64,000 nt of DNA. Origin: Jiella mangrovi. Lineage in GTDB: Bacteria > Pseudomonadota > Alphaproteobacteria > Rhizobiales > Rhizobiaceae. The stretch lies in NCBI RefSeq assembly GCF_017815135.1, contig NZ_JAGJCF010000014.1:1-64000 (forward strand). The letters run 5' to 3'. Made by a program: the position numbers and the translations under genes. The first letter of the stretch is position 1; every line of letters begins with the position of its first letter. The notes below the pieces were generated by a model. The model did not search any database. It had not been told where the DNA came from and saw nothing but the letters and a program-made list of their open reading frames with translations. This document shows positions 30,467 to 39,839 of this stretch, one piece after another.

Positions 30467-31474
30467 TTAGAAATCGAAATTGATCATCTTCTTCATGATC
30501 ATGATGCCGAGCAACATCCAGAAGGCGCTGATCCCCATCAGGATCTGGCCGTAGATGTTGGTGTAGAGCAGGCTGATATATTCAGGATTGGTCAGGGTCA
30601 CGAGGCCGAACACCACGACGGGCAGCGAGCCGATGATCCCGGCCGATGCCTTGGCTTCCATCGACACCGCCTGGATCTTGTCACGCATCTTCTTGCGTTC
30701 GCGAAGAACCCTCGAAAGGTTGCCGAGGGCTTCGGAGAGGTTGCCGCCGGCCTGCGCCTGGATGCCGATGACGATGGCGAAGAAGTTCGCTTCGGAGGTC
30801 GGGATGTTGCGGTAGAGCCGTTCCACCGCCTCGGTGATCGGCATGCCCATCTGCTGGCTCTCGACGATGCGGCGAAACTCCGAGCGGACCGGCTCGGAGG
30901 TCTCGGAGGCGATCATCTTCAAGGTGTCGTTGAGCGGCAGGCCGGACTTGACGCCGCGCACGATGAGATCGATCGCGGTTGGAAATTCCTGGGTGAAGGC
31001 GTTGAAGCGTTTCTTCCTCGCCCGGGCGAGGAAGAAACGCGGCAGGCCGAGACCGGCGATGATCATGACCCCGAGCGTGATCAGCAGCGGCGTTCCGAAA
31101 AGCAGGCAAAGCAGCGCCGCGAAGAGGCCGAGACCGGCGCCGATCAGCCAGAACTGGGCGACGCCGATGGTCCAGCCGGCCTGTTCGATGCGGCGGTTGA
31201 GAGGCACCTTGGAGACGTGCTTGTCGCGCTCCTTCTGGCGATCCTCGAGATCCTTCAGCGAGTTCTGGATGGTCTTGCGCCGCTTGACCTGCTCCTGCAG
31301 CCGGTCGCGGCTGGCCTTGTGGGCCAGCCGATCGCTATCGCTGCGGCTGACGACGTTGCGGCGCTGGAGGGTCTTCTTCTCACGGGCAATCGTCGGCTGC
31401 AGGACAGCGAAGGCGAGACCGCCGGCCGCGACCGTGGAGAGAATGACGAAAAGAAGGAGCGTGCCGGTCTCCAT
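30467..31474 (-). CDS. tadB: Tad pilus inner-membrane platform protein TadB
   Basis: A 335-residue type II secretion F domain protein, partner of TadC. One helix at residues 5-25 and two near 110-145 are followed by the cytoplasmic domain (FPTAIDLIVRGVKSGLPLND) and a C-terminal helix. It begins three bases after the tadA stop. The order cpaB-cpaC-cpaD-tadZ-tadA-tadB-tadC is that of Rhizobiales and Caulobacter clusters. Confidence 0.93.
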   Translation of the reverse strand: METGTLLLFVILSTVAAGGLAFAVLQPTIAREKKTLQRRNVVSRSDSDRLAHKASRDRLQEQVKRRKTIQNSLKDLEDRQKERDKHVSKVPLNRRIEQAGWTIGVAQFWLIGAGLGLFAALLCLLFGTPLLITLGVMIIAGLGLPRFFLARARKKRFNAFTQEFPTAIDLIVRGVKSGLPLNDTLKMIASETSEPVRSEFRRIVESQQMGMPITEAVERLYRNIPTSEANFFAIVIGIQAQAGGNLSEALGNLSRVLRERKKMRDKIQAVSMEAKASAGIIGSLPVVVFGLVTLTNPEYISLLYTNIYGQILMGISAFWMLLGIMIMKKMINFDF

Positions 31475-31477
31475 GGC

Positions 31478-32962
31478 CTAGCTGCCTGCCTCGATATTGT
31501 CGACGGAGCTCGAATCGAGCGCCCGGGCGAGCCGCTGTTCCTCGCCGAAATAGCGGGCCCGGTCCCAGAAGGCGGGGCGGCCGATACCGGTCGAACGATG
31601 GCGGCCGATGAGCCGGCCGCTCGCATCCTCGCCGAGGATCTCGTAGACGAAGAGATCCTGGGTGGTGATGACGTCCCCTTCCATGCCGAGCACTTCGGTG
31701 ATGTGGGTGATCCGGCGCGAGCCGTCGCGCAGGCGGGCGGCCTGGACGATGATGTCGACGGAGCCGGTCATGATCTCCTTGACCGTGCGCGAGGGCAGCG
31801 AATAGCCGCCCATGGCGATCATCGATTCCATGCGGTTGAGACATTCGCGCGGCGAGTTGGAGTGGATCGTGCCCATCGAGCCGTCATGGCCGGTGTTCAT
31901 CGCCTGGAGAAGGTCGAACACCTCCGGGCCGCGCACCTCGCCGACGATGATCCGCTCGGGCCGCATGCGCAGGCAGTTCTTGACGAGGTCGCGCATGGTG
32001 ATCTCGCCCTCGCCCTCGATGTTGGGCGGACGGGTCTCGAGCCGCACCACATGGGGCTGCTGCAGCTGCAGCTCAGCCGAGTCCTCGCAGGTGATGATGC
32101 GCTCGTCTTCGTCGATATAGCGGGTCAGGCAGTTGAGGAGCGTCGTCTTGCCCGAGCCGGTACCGCCGGAGATGACGACGTTGCAGCGAACCCGGCCGAT
32201 GATCTGGAGGATCTCCGCGCCGGCCGGCGTGATCGCTCCGAACTGGACGAGCTGGTCGAGGGTCAGCTTGTCCTTCTTGAACTTACGGATGGTCAGTGCC
32301 GCGCCGTCGATGGCGAGCGGCGGCGCGATGACGTTGACGCGTGAACCGTCGGGAAGGCGCGCGTCGCAGATCGGCGAGGTCTCGTCGACGCGCCGGCCGA
32401 CCTGGCTGACGATGCGCTGGCAGATGTTGAGGAGCTGCTGGTTGTCGCGGAAGCGGATTGCGGTCTGCTCCACCTTGCCGGCGACTTCGATGAAGGTCTG
32501 GCGGGCGCCATTGACCATGATGTCGGCGATGTCGTCGCGGGCGAGAAGCGGCTCCAGCGGTCCGTAGCCGAGCACGTCGTTGCAGATGTCGGAGAGGAGT
32601 TCTTCCTGCTCGGCGATCGACATCGCGAAGTTCTTGATCGCGATGATGTCGTTGACGATGTCGCGGATTTCCTCGCGCGCCGCGTCCTGTTCCATGCCGG
32701 CGAGCTGCGACAGGTCGATCGTGTCGATCAGTGCGGCGAAGACCTGGCTCTTGCGGTCATAATATTCCGGCGAGCGCTCGGACACGGGCTGCGGCGGCGA
32801 GACCGGACGCGCGGAGGCAGACGCCTTCGGCGCCGCCGGTATCACCGGTGCCGTCGGGGCGGCCGGCCGGGGCGCGGCCGCCGGAGCTTGAGCCTGGGCC
32901 GGCCGCGGCATTGTCGCGACGGACCTTGGGGGCGCCTTGTCGTTTCCGCGCTTGCCGAACAT
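31478..32962 (-). CDS. tadA: Tad pilus secretion ATPase TadA/CpaF
   Basis: A 494-residue type II/IV secretion ATPase that powers Flp pilus extension and retraction. The Walker [15 protein letters not shown] is near residue 266, with the Asp box ([13 protein letters not shown]), Walker B ([12 protein letters not shown]) and His box (GSMGTIHSN) in order. A Pro/Ala-rich N-terminal linker of about 65 residues precedes the domain. ATG 32962 lies 24 bases after the tadZ stop. Confidence 0.95.
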   Translation of the reverse strand: MFGKRGNDKAPPRSVATMPRPAQAQAPAAAPRPAAPTAPVIPAAPKASASARPVSPPQPVSERSPEYYDRKSQVFAALIDTIDLSQLAGMEQDAAREEIRDIVNDIIAIKNFAMSIAEQEELLSDICNDVLGYGPLEPLLARDDIADIMVNGARQTFIEVAGKVEQTAIRFRDNQQLLNICQRIVSQVGRRVDETSPICDARLPDGSRVNVIAPPLAIDGAALTIRKFKKDKLTLDQLVQFGAITPAGAEILQIIGRVRCNVVISGGTGSGKTTLLNCLTRYIDEDERIITCEDSAELQLQQPHVVRLETRPPNIEGEGEITMRDLVKNCLRMRPERIIVGEVRGPEVFDLLQAMNTGHDGSMGTIHSNSPRECLNRMESMIAMGGYSLPSRTVKEIMTGSVDIIVQAARLRDGSRRITHITEVLGMEGDVITTQDLFVYEILGEDASGRLIGRHRSTGIGRPAFWDRARYFGEEQRLARALDSSSVDNIEAGS

Positions 32963-32986
32963 TGATGAGCTCCGATCCCGAAGGCC

Positions 32987-34264
32987 TTACGATTTCACAC
33001 GAAACCGGTCGAGGAGACCCGGCTTTTTCGGCTTCTTGACCTCTCCGCGCCCGGTCAGGACGTGGGCGATATGATTGAACACGGCGACCGAGGGATGCTT
33101 GGCATCGGTCTCGGCGATCATCCGGCCGCTGTTTGCCGCATTGCCGAAGACGCCCGGATCGAACTGGATCTCCCCGAGCGGTTCCAGGCCGAGCGGTTCG
33201 GTGAATTCGGCGGCCGAGATCTCCGGGCGCTTGGGCATGGCGAGCTGGTTGAGCAGCAAGAGGGGCGGGCCGTCATTGGGCCGGATCTTGGTCAGCGTGT
33301 CGACGAAGTTCTTGGCGTTGCGCAGATTGGCGAGATCAGGCGCGGCGGTGATGACCACCTGATCGGCCCGCGACAGGACGGTGCGGGTCCACTCGTTCCA
33401 GGCATGCGGCACGTCGAGAAGGACGGCCGGCGCGCCGTGCTGGGCGGTCTCGATCAGGGCGTTGAAGGCGTCGCCGTCGAAATCGTAGGTCCTGTCGAGC
33501 ATCGAGGGCGCGGCGAGCAGGGAAAGATGCTCGGCGCACTGGGCCAGCAACCGGTCGAGATAGACGTCGTCGATCCGATCGGCCGACTGCAGCGCCTCGG
33601 CGATGCCCTGGGCCGGATCCTGGTCGAAATTGATGTTGGCCGTGCCGAAGGCGAGGTCGAGATCGGCGAGGACGACGTCGGTCGAGAAGAGTTTCGAGAT
33701 CGACCATGCGACATTGTGGGCGATCGTCGACGAGCCGACGCCGCCCTTGGCGCCGACGAAGGCGATCGACCGGCCGAGGGGCGCTGCGCCATCAGCGACG
33801 AACATCTCCCCGATCACCGTCATGATGTCGCCGACCGAGATCGGGGCGACGAGATATTCCGATATCCCGCGATGGATCAGGTCGCGATAGAGCGCGACGT
33901 CGTTGTGATGGCCGATGACGACCACTTTCGAACCGGGATCGCAGACATCGGCGAGAAGCTCGAGCTCGGGGACGAGATCGAGCGGCGAAAGCCGCGATTC
34001 CAGGATCACGAGATTGGGCGTCGGCGCCGACTGGAAATGCTCGGTCGCCGCCTTGATGCCGCCCATCTGGACCTTCAGATGGGCTTTCGCCATGCGCCGG
34101 TCCGTGCCGGCCTTGTCGATCGGGAGGGCGACGGCTTCGGTCTCGCAGAAGGCCTGGATCGAGATCCGCGGGATCGGGCGCACCTTGTCGATCTGTTTGC
34201 GATCTTCCGGTCCAAGCGGCGCGGTGTCGGCGGTGAGCGTCTGTTCCATCGACTTGTTTCCCAT
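32987..34264 (-). CDS. tadZ: Pilus localisation protein TadZ/CpaE
   Basis: A 425-residue protein with an N-terminal receiver-like domain (residues 45-160) and a C-terminal ParA/MinD-like ATPase domain with the deviant Walker A GAKGGVGSSTIAHN near 169. It marks the cell pole for Tad pilus assembly in relatives. ATG 34264 overlaps the cpaD stop as TGATG; ATG 34249, with GGGAA upstream, is also possible. Confidence 0.9.
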   Translation of the reverse strand: MGNKSMEQTLTADTAPLGPEDRKQIDKVRPIPRISIQAFCETEAVALPIDKAGTDRRMAKAHLKVQMGGIKAATEHFQSAPTPNLVILESRLSPLDLVPELELLADVCDPGSKVVVIGHHNDVALYRDLIHRGISEYLVAPISVGDIMTVIGEMFVADGAAPLGRSIAFVGAKGGVGSSTIAHNVAWSISKLFSTDVVLADLDLAFGTANINFDQDPAQGIAEALQSADRIDDVYLDRLLAQCAEHLSLLAAPSMLDRTYDFDGDAFNALIETAQHGAPAVLLDVPHAWNEWTRTVLSRADQVVITAAPDLANLRNAKNFVDTLTKIRPNDGPPLLLLNQLAMPKRPEISAAEFTEPLGLEPLGEIQFDPGVFGNAANSGRMIAETDAKHPSVAVFNHIAHVLTGRGEVKKPKKPGLLDRFRVKS

Positions 34265-35007
34265 CACCAGTCGTAGTCGGATTCGGCATCCATCGCGTCG
34301 GCGCTCGTCACTTCGCCGTTGCGATATTTGTCGATCACGGTCGTACGGCGCTGCGCGTCGGCCGGATCCATGCCGCGAGGCCCGAGAAGATCGCGCGGAT
34401 CGGCGATCTGGGCGGCAAGGTTCTGCTGGCTGGCGCAGCCGAAGTTGAAGTAGTTCTTGTTCTCGCTCGTGTCCCCGAGATCGGCCGGCCAGCGCCCGCA
34501 GGGACCGGTCTTGGCGACTAGGGTCGAATAGGCGAGCCGGATCGGCGTCGGCCCGGTATCGCCGACCGCCGAATAGGGCATGACCATGATCTGCCGGCCG
34601 CCGACATGGTTCTTGCGCAGCACCTTCACGACATCGCGCGAGACCTGTTCGGCGGCGCGTTCGTTGGCCGAGCCGTAGGGCACCAGCACGCGCATCGTGT
34701 CGATCTTGTCGGCGTTGAAGTGGCGGGCGAATTCCTCGACCCGGCTGCGACTGGACAGGGTCAGTTTTGATTCCGACGAACTCACCGGGATGTCGATTGC
34801 CGTTTCCGCCTGGGAGACGACGATCGGATGGCGCGTCCTGTAGTCGTCGGGGATCGCCCCCACCTCGACATTGTGGACGTTGCCGCAGGCTGAAAGGAGC
34901 GCCAGCGCGCTGAAGGCGAGGCCGAGGCGGGCCGGCGTCGAGGCCGAGCGCTGCTGCCGGGGCGGGTTTGCCGGGGCGAGGCGCGAAGCGGAAGGATGCT
35001 GTGTCAC
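34264..35007 (-). CDS. cpaD: Pilus assembly lipoprotein CpaD
   Basis: A 247-residue CpaD-family protein with a lipobox (ALALLSACGN, lipid Cys about residue 42) behind an unusually long Arg/Pro-rich leader. The family features VEVGAIPDDYRTRHPI and the C-terminal Cys pair (GPCGRWP; NFGCASQQNLAAQ) are present. It probably assists insertion of the CpaC secretin. The start at 35007 may be too early; a later one would shorten the leader. Confidence 0.9.
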   Translation of the reverse strand: MTQHPSASRLAPANPPRQQRSASTPARLGLAFSALALLSACGNVHNVEVGAIPDDYRTRHPIVVSQAETAIDIPVSSSESKLTLSSRSRVEEFARHFNADKIDTMRVLVPYGSANERAAEQVSRDVVKVLRKNHVGGRQIMVMPYSAVGDTGPTPIRLAYSTLVAKTGPCGRWPADLGDTSENKNYFNFGCASQQNLAAQIADPRDLLGPRGMDPADAQRRTTVIDKYRNGEVTSADAMDAESDYDW

Positions 35008-35028
35008 GGTCGTCGATCCCTCGAGCGA

Positions 35029-36600
35029 TTACTTGTAGATGAAGCCGACGACGCCGTAGTAGCGGCCGGGCGGAAGCTTCGTTTCCATGTGCCCGTAGAT
35101 CCGATTGAGCCGGCCGAGGAAGTTGGCCGAGCCGTCGCTCGAGAGGGCGAGGCCGTCGTCGGGCCGGGCCAGGGCCTGGCGGGCGACGGGGCGCACGAGA
35201 TAGGGCGTCACGATGACGACGAGCTCGGTCTCGTAGCGCTGGAAGTCGCGGCTGCGAAACAGGGACCCGATCACCGGGATCTTCGACAGGCCCGGGAAGC
35301 CGGAGATGACCTGGCGTGCCTCGTCGCGCATCAGCCCGGCGATGACCAGGGAGCCGCCGGAGGGAAGCTCGACCGTCGTATCGGCCAGGCGCTTCCGAAG
35401 GCCGATGAGGCCGACGCCCGGCCCGTATTTGTCGCCGTTGATGTTGAACGGCTGTTCGAATGTCGGCTCGGAGACGCTCGTGCGGATCTTCAGATTGATC
35501 CGCCCGGCCGAAAGAACCACCGGGGTGAAGTCGAGGCCGATGCCATATTCGATCTGCTTGGTATCGATGGTGGCGTAGCCTTCGGTCTGCACGTTGCCGT
35601 CATCGTCGTAGGAGGGCGGCGTGAAGCTTCGTCCGCTCGGCACGGTGAACTCGCCGCCCACCTTGAAACTCGCCTTCTCACCCGAGATCGCGGTCAGGCT
35701 CGGCTCGGCGAGGGTCCGCATGACGCCCGCCTGCTGCATGGCGTCGACTTCGGCGCTGATGGAGGTATCGCCGATCGTCTTGGCGATGCCGATCGCGCTG
35801 TTGGAGATCGCCTTGCCGAGCGCGAAGGGATTGTCGATGGTGGCCGCATAGCTGATCCCGTCGGAGACCGAGCCGTTGAGCCCGAGCTGCTTGACGACGG
35901 AGCGCTGCACCTCGGCGACGGTGACCTTGAGCGTGACCTGGTCCTCGCCGGCGATCTGCAGGAGATTGACGATCTGGCTCGAGCGGCGGTTTTCCTGGGC
36001 GAAGGCGACGTCGGCGCCGCTTCCCTCGCCGGAGCCGGTCGCGGAGGCGGACTGGATGTACTGGCCGGTCGTGCCCTCGCCGCCGGTGACGAAGAGCTTG
36101 GCAAGCCGTTCGACCTTGGCGGCGTCCTGGGGCGTCTGCACCTGGCCGGTCAGGACGACGTTGTCGTTGAGCATTTCGACGTTGACGCTGGAATCCGGCA
36201 CATATTTGCGGATCGAGGCCTCGAGGCCGGTGATGTCGCGCTCGATCGCCAGATCGATCGCGGCGATCTGGCGGCCGCGTGCATCGAAGACGACGATGTT
36301 GGTCTGGCCGATCTGCTTGCCGAAGACGTAGATCCGCCTTGCGTCGCGGGTAACCGCGTCGGCGACTGCCGGATTGGCGACGAGAATGTCGTGGGCATCG
36401 GCCGAAAGCACGATAACCTTCGACTTGTTGAGGCCCAGCTTCACCGTCTGGCGCGCCTGACGCACGTTGACGACGGCGTCCTCGGCTGCGGCCGGGGTGA
36501 CCTGCACCATCGGGGCAAGACCGGTCGAGAGCGCGGCGATGCCGATGACGGCCTTGCGCAGCACGGTCGAAACGGCCTTTGAGGAGAAAAGGGTCGGCAT
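35029..36600 (-). CDS. cpaC: Tad pilus outer-membrane secretin CpaC/RcpA
   Basis: A 523-residue secretin forming the outer-membrane pore for the Flp pilus. A signal peptide ends TPAAAEDA (about residue 39); the pilus BON-like N-domain contains DARGRQIAAIDLAIERD, and the secretin domain near residues 250-480 ends with ELVVIVTPYLVRPV. ATG 36600 has AGGAG upstream within the leader. It lies between cpaB and cpaD with short gaps. Confidence 0.94.
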   Translation of the reverse strand: MPTLFSSKAVSTVLRKAVIGIAALSTGLAPMVQVTPAAAEDAVVNVRQARQTVKLGLNKSKVIVLSADAHDILVANPAVADAVTRDARRIYVFGKQIGQTNIVVFDARGRQIAAIDLAIERDITGLEASIRKYVPDSSVNVEMLNDNVVLTGQVQTPQDAAKVERLAKLFVTGGEGTTGQYIQSASATGSGEGSGADVAFAQENRRSSQIVNLLQIAGEDQVTLKVTVAEVQRSVVKQLGLNGSVSDGISYAATIDNPFALGKAISNSAIGIAKTIGDTSISAEVDAMQQAGVMRTLAEPSLTAISGEKASFKVGGEFTVPSGRSFTPPSYDDDGNVQTEGYATIDTKQIEYGIGLDFTPVVLSAGRINLKIRTSVSEPTFEQPFNINGDKYGPGVGLIGLRKRLADTTVELPSGGSLVIAGLMRDEARQVISGFPGLSKIPVIGSLFRSRDFQRYETELVVIVTPYLVRPVARQALARPDDGLALSSDGSANFLGRLNRIYGHMETKLPPGRYYGVVGFIYK

Positions 36601-36611
36601 CTGTCTCACCC

Positions 36612-37433
36612 TCACTGCGACGTGGTGACGTCGTCGATCCGGCCATAGCGGACGACGCGGATCTTGTTGCGTTGAGCCTTTTCCTGCTCGAGCAGGAAGC
36701 GGGCGTAGCCGGGCGAACCGGGGACCGAATCGGCGAGCGAGCGGAGCGAAAGCACCAGCCGGTCGGCAATCTGCTGGGCCGCGGTCAGCGCCTCGGCCTG
36801 GGAGGGGTCCACCTCGAGCGTCGCTGTCTGGCCGACGACGACCTTCTGGCCGTCCTGCTCCTGGACCGACTGATCGACGGCGAGGACCCTGAGATTGCGC
36901 AGCACCGTTTCGGTCGAGACCCGTTCGCCCTTGCCGTCCGCGCTGGCGGCGCGGCGGGTCATGATCACGTCGACATGGTCGTTCGGCAGGATGAAGCCAC
37001 CGGCGGCTGTTTCGGCCGAAATGCGAACGGCGACGGCGCGCTTGCCTTCGTCGAGGATCGCCGACAGGAAGCCGTGGTCGGGCCGGATCAGCTTGGATTC
37101 GCGAACCGGCTCGCCCGCGAAGAAGGACTGCCGGGCGATCGCGCCGTTGAATTCGTCGACCGCATTCGGCTTGGCGGCTTTCAGGATGAGATCGGGGCCG
37201 ACGCCGTCCTCGGGCCATTTCTGCCAGCCCAGCGTTCCGGTCACCGCCGAGCCCATCGGCACCTCCTTCTTCGTCACGAGGACATCGACGAGGCGGATCG
37301 GCGGTTGCGCGGGAGCGGCGGTGATGATGACCGGCTCTTGCGGCTTGGAACTCGAAAGCTGCATCGCCAGCAATCCGGCGCCCAGCGCGGCGACGGTCGC
37401 TACACCTATCACTGCGATACGTGCAAGGCTCAT
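36612..37433 (-). CDS. cpaB: Pilus assembly protein CpaB/RcpC
   Basis: A 273-residue periplasmic protein with an N-terminal helix (residues 5-25) and an SAF domain (VDVLVTKKEVPMGSAVTG) as in CpaB/RcpC. ATG 37433 follows GGAG by seven bases. It is the first gene of the leftward pilus operon; prepilin peptidase (cpaA/tadV) and pilin genes, which usually precede it, are not here. Confidence 0.92.
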   Translation of the reverse strand: MSLARIAVIGVATVAALGAGLLAMQLSSSKPQEPVIITAAPAQPPIRLVDVLVTKKEVPMGSAVTGTLGWQKWPEDGVGPDLILKAAKPNAVDEFNGAIARQSFFAGEPVRESKLIRPDHGFLSAILDEGKRAVAVRISAETAAGGFILPNDHVDVIMTRRAASADGKGERVSTETVLRNLRVLAVDQSVQEQDGQKVVVGQTATLEVDPSQAEALTAAQQIADRLVLSLRSLADSVPGSPGYARFLLEQEKAQRNKIRVVRYGRIDDVTTSQ

Positions 37434-37819
37434 CAGATAACTCCCGTGAAACGGACCGGCGATCCGGCTGTTCAGGACAGTTATCGACTTCAAAACCTCA
37501 ATGTATGGTTAACAAAACCTACCCGGATGCAGGATTTCGTAAAACTTTGCGGCAGGAATGGTTTTCGCGCCAAACTTTCTCAAGGGAAGCATCCGGTTTT
37601 CGAGTCAAACGACCCGTGCTTTTTCAGATCATCGGGCGGGGCGGGCATGGCCTGCCTGCCGGAGCCCCCCGGTCGCGGGCTGAACGCAGACCTTCAGCAA
37701 GGCTTCGTTCGCAAGGTCTTGCGGCGCGGGCGCGAAAACGGAACGGCCCCGCCCGAAGGCGAGGCCGCGAAACTCTGGCGGCGCCTTTGCCAGCGCCGCC
37801 GTCACGATCGTGTGCGGTG
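37434..37819. other. Intergenic between cpaB and amtB
   Basis: 386 bases without a supported gene. The AT-rich part 37480-37560 should hold the pilus operon promoter. A GC-rich stem GGCGGCGC (37777-37784) / GCGCCGCC (37793-37800) lies just beyond the amtB stop and may help end that transcript, but lacks a T-run on the minus strand. Confidence 0.5.
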
Positions 37820-39193
37820 TCAGACCCGCCCGAGCGAAAACTCGGGATAGGCCTCGACGCCGACTTCGGTGCGGTCGAGACCGAGCGCCTCTTCCTCTTC
37901 GGAGACCCGGATGCCCATCACGGCCTTCAGGATCGCCCAGACGATGAGGCTGGCGACGAAGGTGAAGACACCATAGGCCACGATGCCGATCAGCTGGACG
38001 CCGTAGCTGGCATCGCTGTTGGAGGCCGGGACGATGATCGTGCCCCAGATACCGGCACACAGATGCACCGGGATCGCGCCGACGACATCGTCGATCTTCA
38101 GCTTGTCGAGCAGCGGCACGACGAACACCACGATCACGCCACCGACGGCACCGACGATGATCGCCCACAGCGGCGAGGGCGCCAGCGGCTCGGCGGTGAT
38201 CGACACCAGACCGGCCAGTGCGCCGTTCAGAACCATCGTCACGTCAACCCGCTTGTAGATGACCTGCAGCAGGATCATCGTCGCCACGACGCCGCCGGCA
38301 GCCGCCAGATTGGTGTTGGCGAAGATGCGCGAGACATCCGAGACGTCGTTGATCGTGCCCATGGCGAGCTGCGAGGCGCCATTGAAGCCGAACCAGCCGA
38401 GCCAGAGGATGAAGGTGCCGAGCGTGGCCAGCGGGATCGACGACCCCGGCATGGCGATGCCGCCCTTGCCATCCTTGGAGAAGCGGCCGTGACGGGCACC
38501 GAGGAGCAGTGCACCGGCAAGCGCCGCCCAGCCACCGACCGAGTGGACGAGGGTCGAACCGGCGAAGTCCTGGAAGCCCATGGCGTCGAGCCAGCCGGCG
38601 CCCCACTTCCACGAACCGGCGATCGGATAGAGGAAGCCGGTGAGGACGACGGTGAAGATCATGAAGGGCCAGAGCTTGATGCGTTCGGCCAGGGTTCCCG
38701 AGACGATCGACGCTGCCGTGGCGACGAAGACCATCTGGAAGAACCAGTCGGAGGCCGTCGAATAGCCAGTGTCGAGAGCATTGCCGCCGACCGGATCGAA
38801 GGCATAGGGCGCAAAGGTGCCGATATAGCCACCGTTCACGTCAGTATACATCAGGCTGTAGCCGACGATCCAGTACATGATGCCGGCAATGGAGTAGAGA
38901 GCGATGTTCTTCAGGCACTGCATCGAGACGTTCTTGGAACGCACGAGGCCAGCCTCGAGCATCGCGAAACCGGCCGCCATCCACATGACGAGGAAGCCAC
39001 CGATCAGAAACAGCAATGTGTTGAAGATATAGGCGACCTCGGGGCTCGGTGCTCCGGAGACGGCAGCCGTGGCTGCTTCCGATCCCTGTCCGGCCGCTTC
39101 GGCGGCGGCGGGGGCTGCATCCTGGGCGAAGGCCGCGGTCGCGGCCATGCCGACCAAAAGGCCGGCGCTGAAAATGGCTGTCTTCAATCGCAT
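37820..39193 (-). CDS. amtB: Ammonium transporter AmtB
   Basis: A 457-residue ammonium channel. An N-terminal signal-like segment and a short Ala-rich periplasmic linker (residues 25-55) precede eleven helices. The twin pore-lining histidines region is recognisable in LVHSVGGWAALAGA, and GFAMLEAGLVRSKN and FSKDGKGG are family signatures. ATG 39193 has AAGGAG 12 bases upstream. It follows glnK in one operon, the common arrangement for GlnK-gated channels. Confidence 0.96.
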   Translation of the reverse strand: MRLKTAIFSAGLLVGMAATAAFAQDAAPAAAEAAGQGSEAATAAVSGAPSPEVAYIFNTLLFLIGGFLVMWMAAGFAMLEAGLVRSKNVSMQCLKNIALYSIAGIMYWIVGYSLMYTDVNGGYIGTFAPYAFDPVGGNALDTGYSTASDWFFQMVFVATAASIVSGTLAERIKLWPFMIFTVVLTGFLYPIAGSWKWGAGWLDAMGFQDFAGSTLVHSVGGWAALAGALLLGARHGRFSKDGKGGIAMPGSSIPLATLGTFILWLGWFGFNGASQLAMGTINDVSDVSRIFANTNLAAAGGVVATMILLQVIYKRVDVTMVLNGALAGLVSITAEPLAPSPLWAIIVGAVGGVIVVFVVPLLDKLKIDDVVGAIPVHLCAGIWGTIIVPASNSDASYGVQLIGIVAYGVFTFVASLIVWAILKAVMGIRVSEEEEALGLDRTEVGVEAYPEFSLGRV

Positions 39194-39228
39194 CAGCGGG
39201 TCGTTCTCCTTGAGTTTATCTGGTCGCG

Positions 39229-39567
39229 TCAAAGCGCGTCGGCGTCGGTCTCGCCGGTGCGGATGCGCACCGCGGAATCGATGCCGAAGACGAAGATCTT
39301 GCCGTCGCCGATCTGGCCGGTCTTGGCGGCCTGCTGGATGGCATCCACGGCCCGGTCGACCATGTCGACGGGAACGGCAACCTCGATCTTCAGCTTGGGC
39401 AGGAAGCTCACGGCATATTCGGTGCCGCGATAGATTTCCGTGTGCCCCTTCTGGCGGCCATAGCCCTTGACCTCGGTGACGGTCAGTCCCTGGATTCCGA
39501 CGCCGGTCAGCGCTTCACGCACCTCGTCCAGCTTGAATGGCTTGATGATCGCCATCACGATTTTCAT
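39229..39567 (-). CDS. glnK: Nitrogen regulatory PII protein GlnK
   Basis: A 112-residue PII trimer subunit that senses 2-oxoglutarate, ATP/ADP and glutamine (by uridylylation) and blocks AmtB. The T-loop GHTEIYRGTEY places the uridylylated Tyr at 51, and the PII C-terminal signature (TGQIGDGKIFV) is intact. ATG 39567 follows GAGGTGA. It is cotranscribed with amtB behind a sigma-54-like promoter and an NtrC-type site. Confidence 0.96.
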   Translation of the reverse strand: MKIVMAIIKPFKLDEVREALTGVGIQGLTVTEVKGYGRQKGHTEIYRGTEYAVSFLPKLKIEVAVPVDMVDRAVDAIQQAAKTGQIGDGKIFVFGIDSAVRIRTGETDADAL

Positions 39568-39661
39568 GTTCACCTCGAATCTTGGGCGGCATCGCCATGG
39601 ACGCCGCGTTGAACCGTTTCCCCGGACGGCATGAACGCGCACGGGTAACGATGGTCATAGA

Positions 39662-39677
39662 TTCAAGGAACGTGCCA
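39662..39677 (-). promoter_or_regulatory. Sigma-54 (RpoN) type promoter for glnK-amtB
   Basis: On the minus strand the sequence TTGGCACGTTCCTTGAA matches the RpoN consensus TGGCACG-N4-TTGC except for A in place of C at -12. It ends about 95 bases before the glnK start, and an NtrC-like palindrome lies some 100 bases further upstream, the usual arrangement for nitrogen-controlled glnK. Confidence 0.75.
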
Positions 39678-39773
39678 AACGGCCTTGGACGTGTCAGTTT
39701 TCCGCAAGGTGGCGCGTAGAACCGCCGTCAGGGCGACGGAACGAAGTGGGAGACAGCCGCCAAACCCAGCAAA

Positions 39774-39792
39774 TTGCACGAGTTATGTGCAA
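39774..39792. promoter_or_regulatory. NtrC-type binding site upstream of glnK
   Basis: TTGCAC-N7-GTGCAA, a perfect 6-bp dyad with the same 7-base spacing between GCAC and GTGC as known NtrC sites. It stands about 100 bases upstream of the sigma-54-like element, a suitable distance for an activating site bound by phospho-NtrC. Confidence 0.7.
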
Positions 39793-39839
39793 ATGCCTAA
39801 ATAATGGTCGCATTGGCCGCGACGACTTGTGGTTTTGCC

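Noticed and set aside
30383-32344. Long plus-strand frame (653 codons) over tadB and tadA
   Set aside because: Codon-mirror artefact of GC-rich minus-strand genes.
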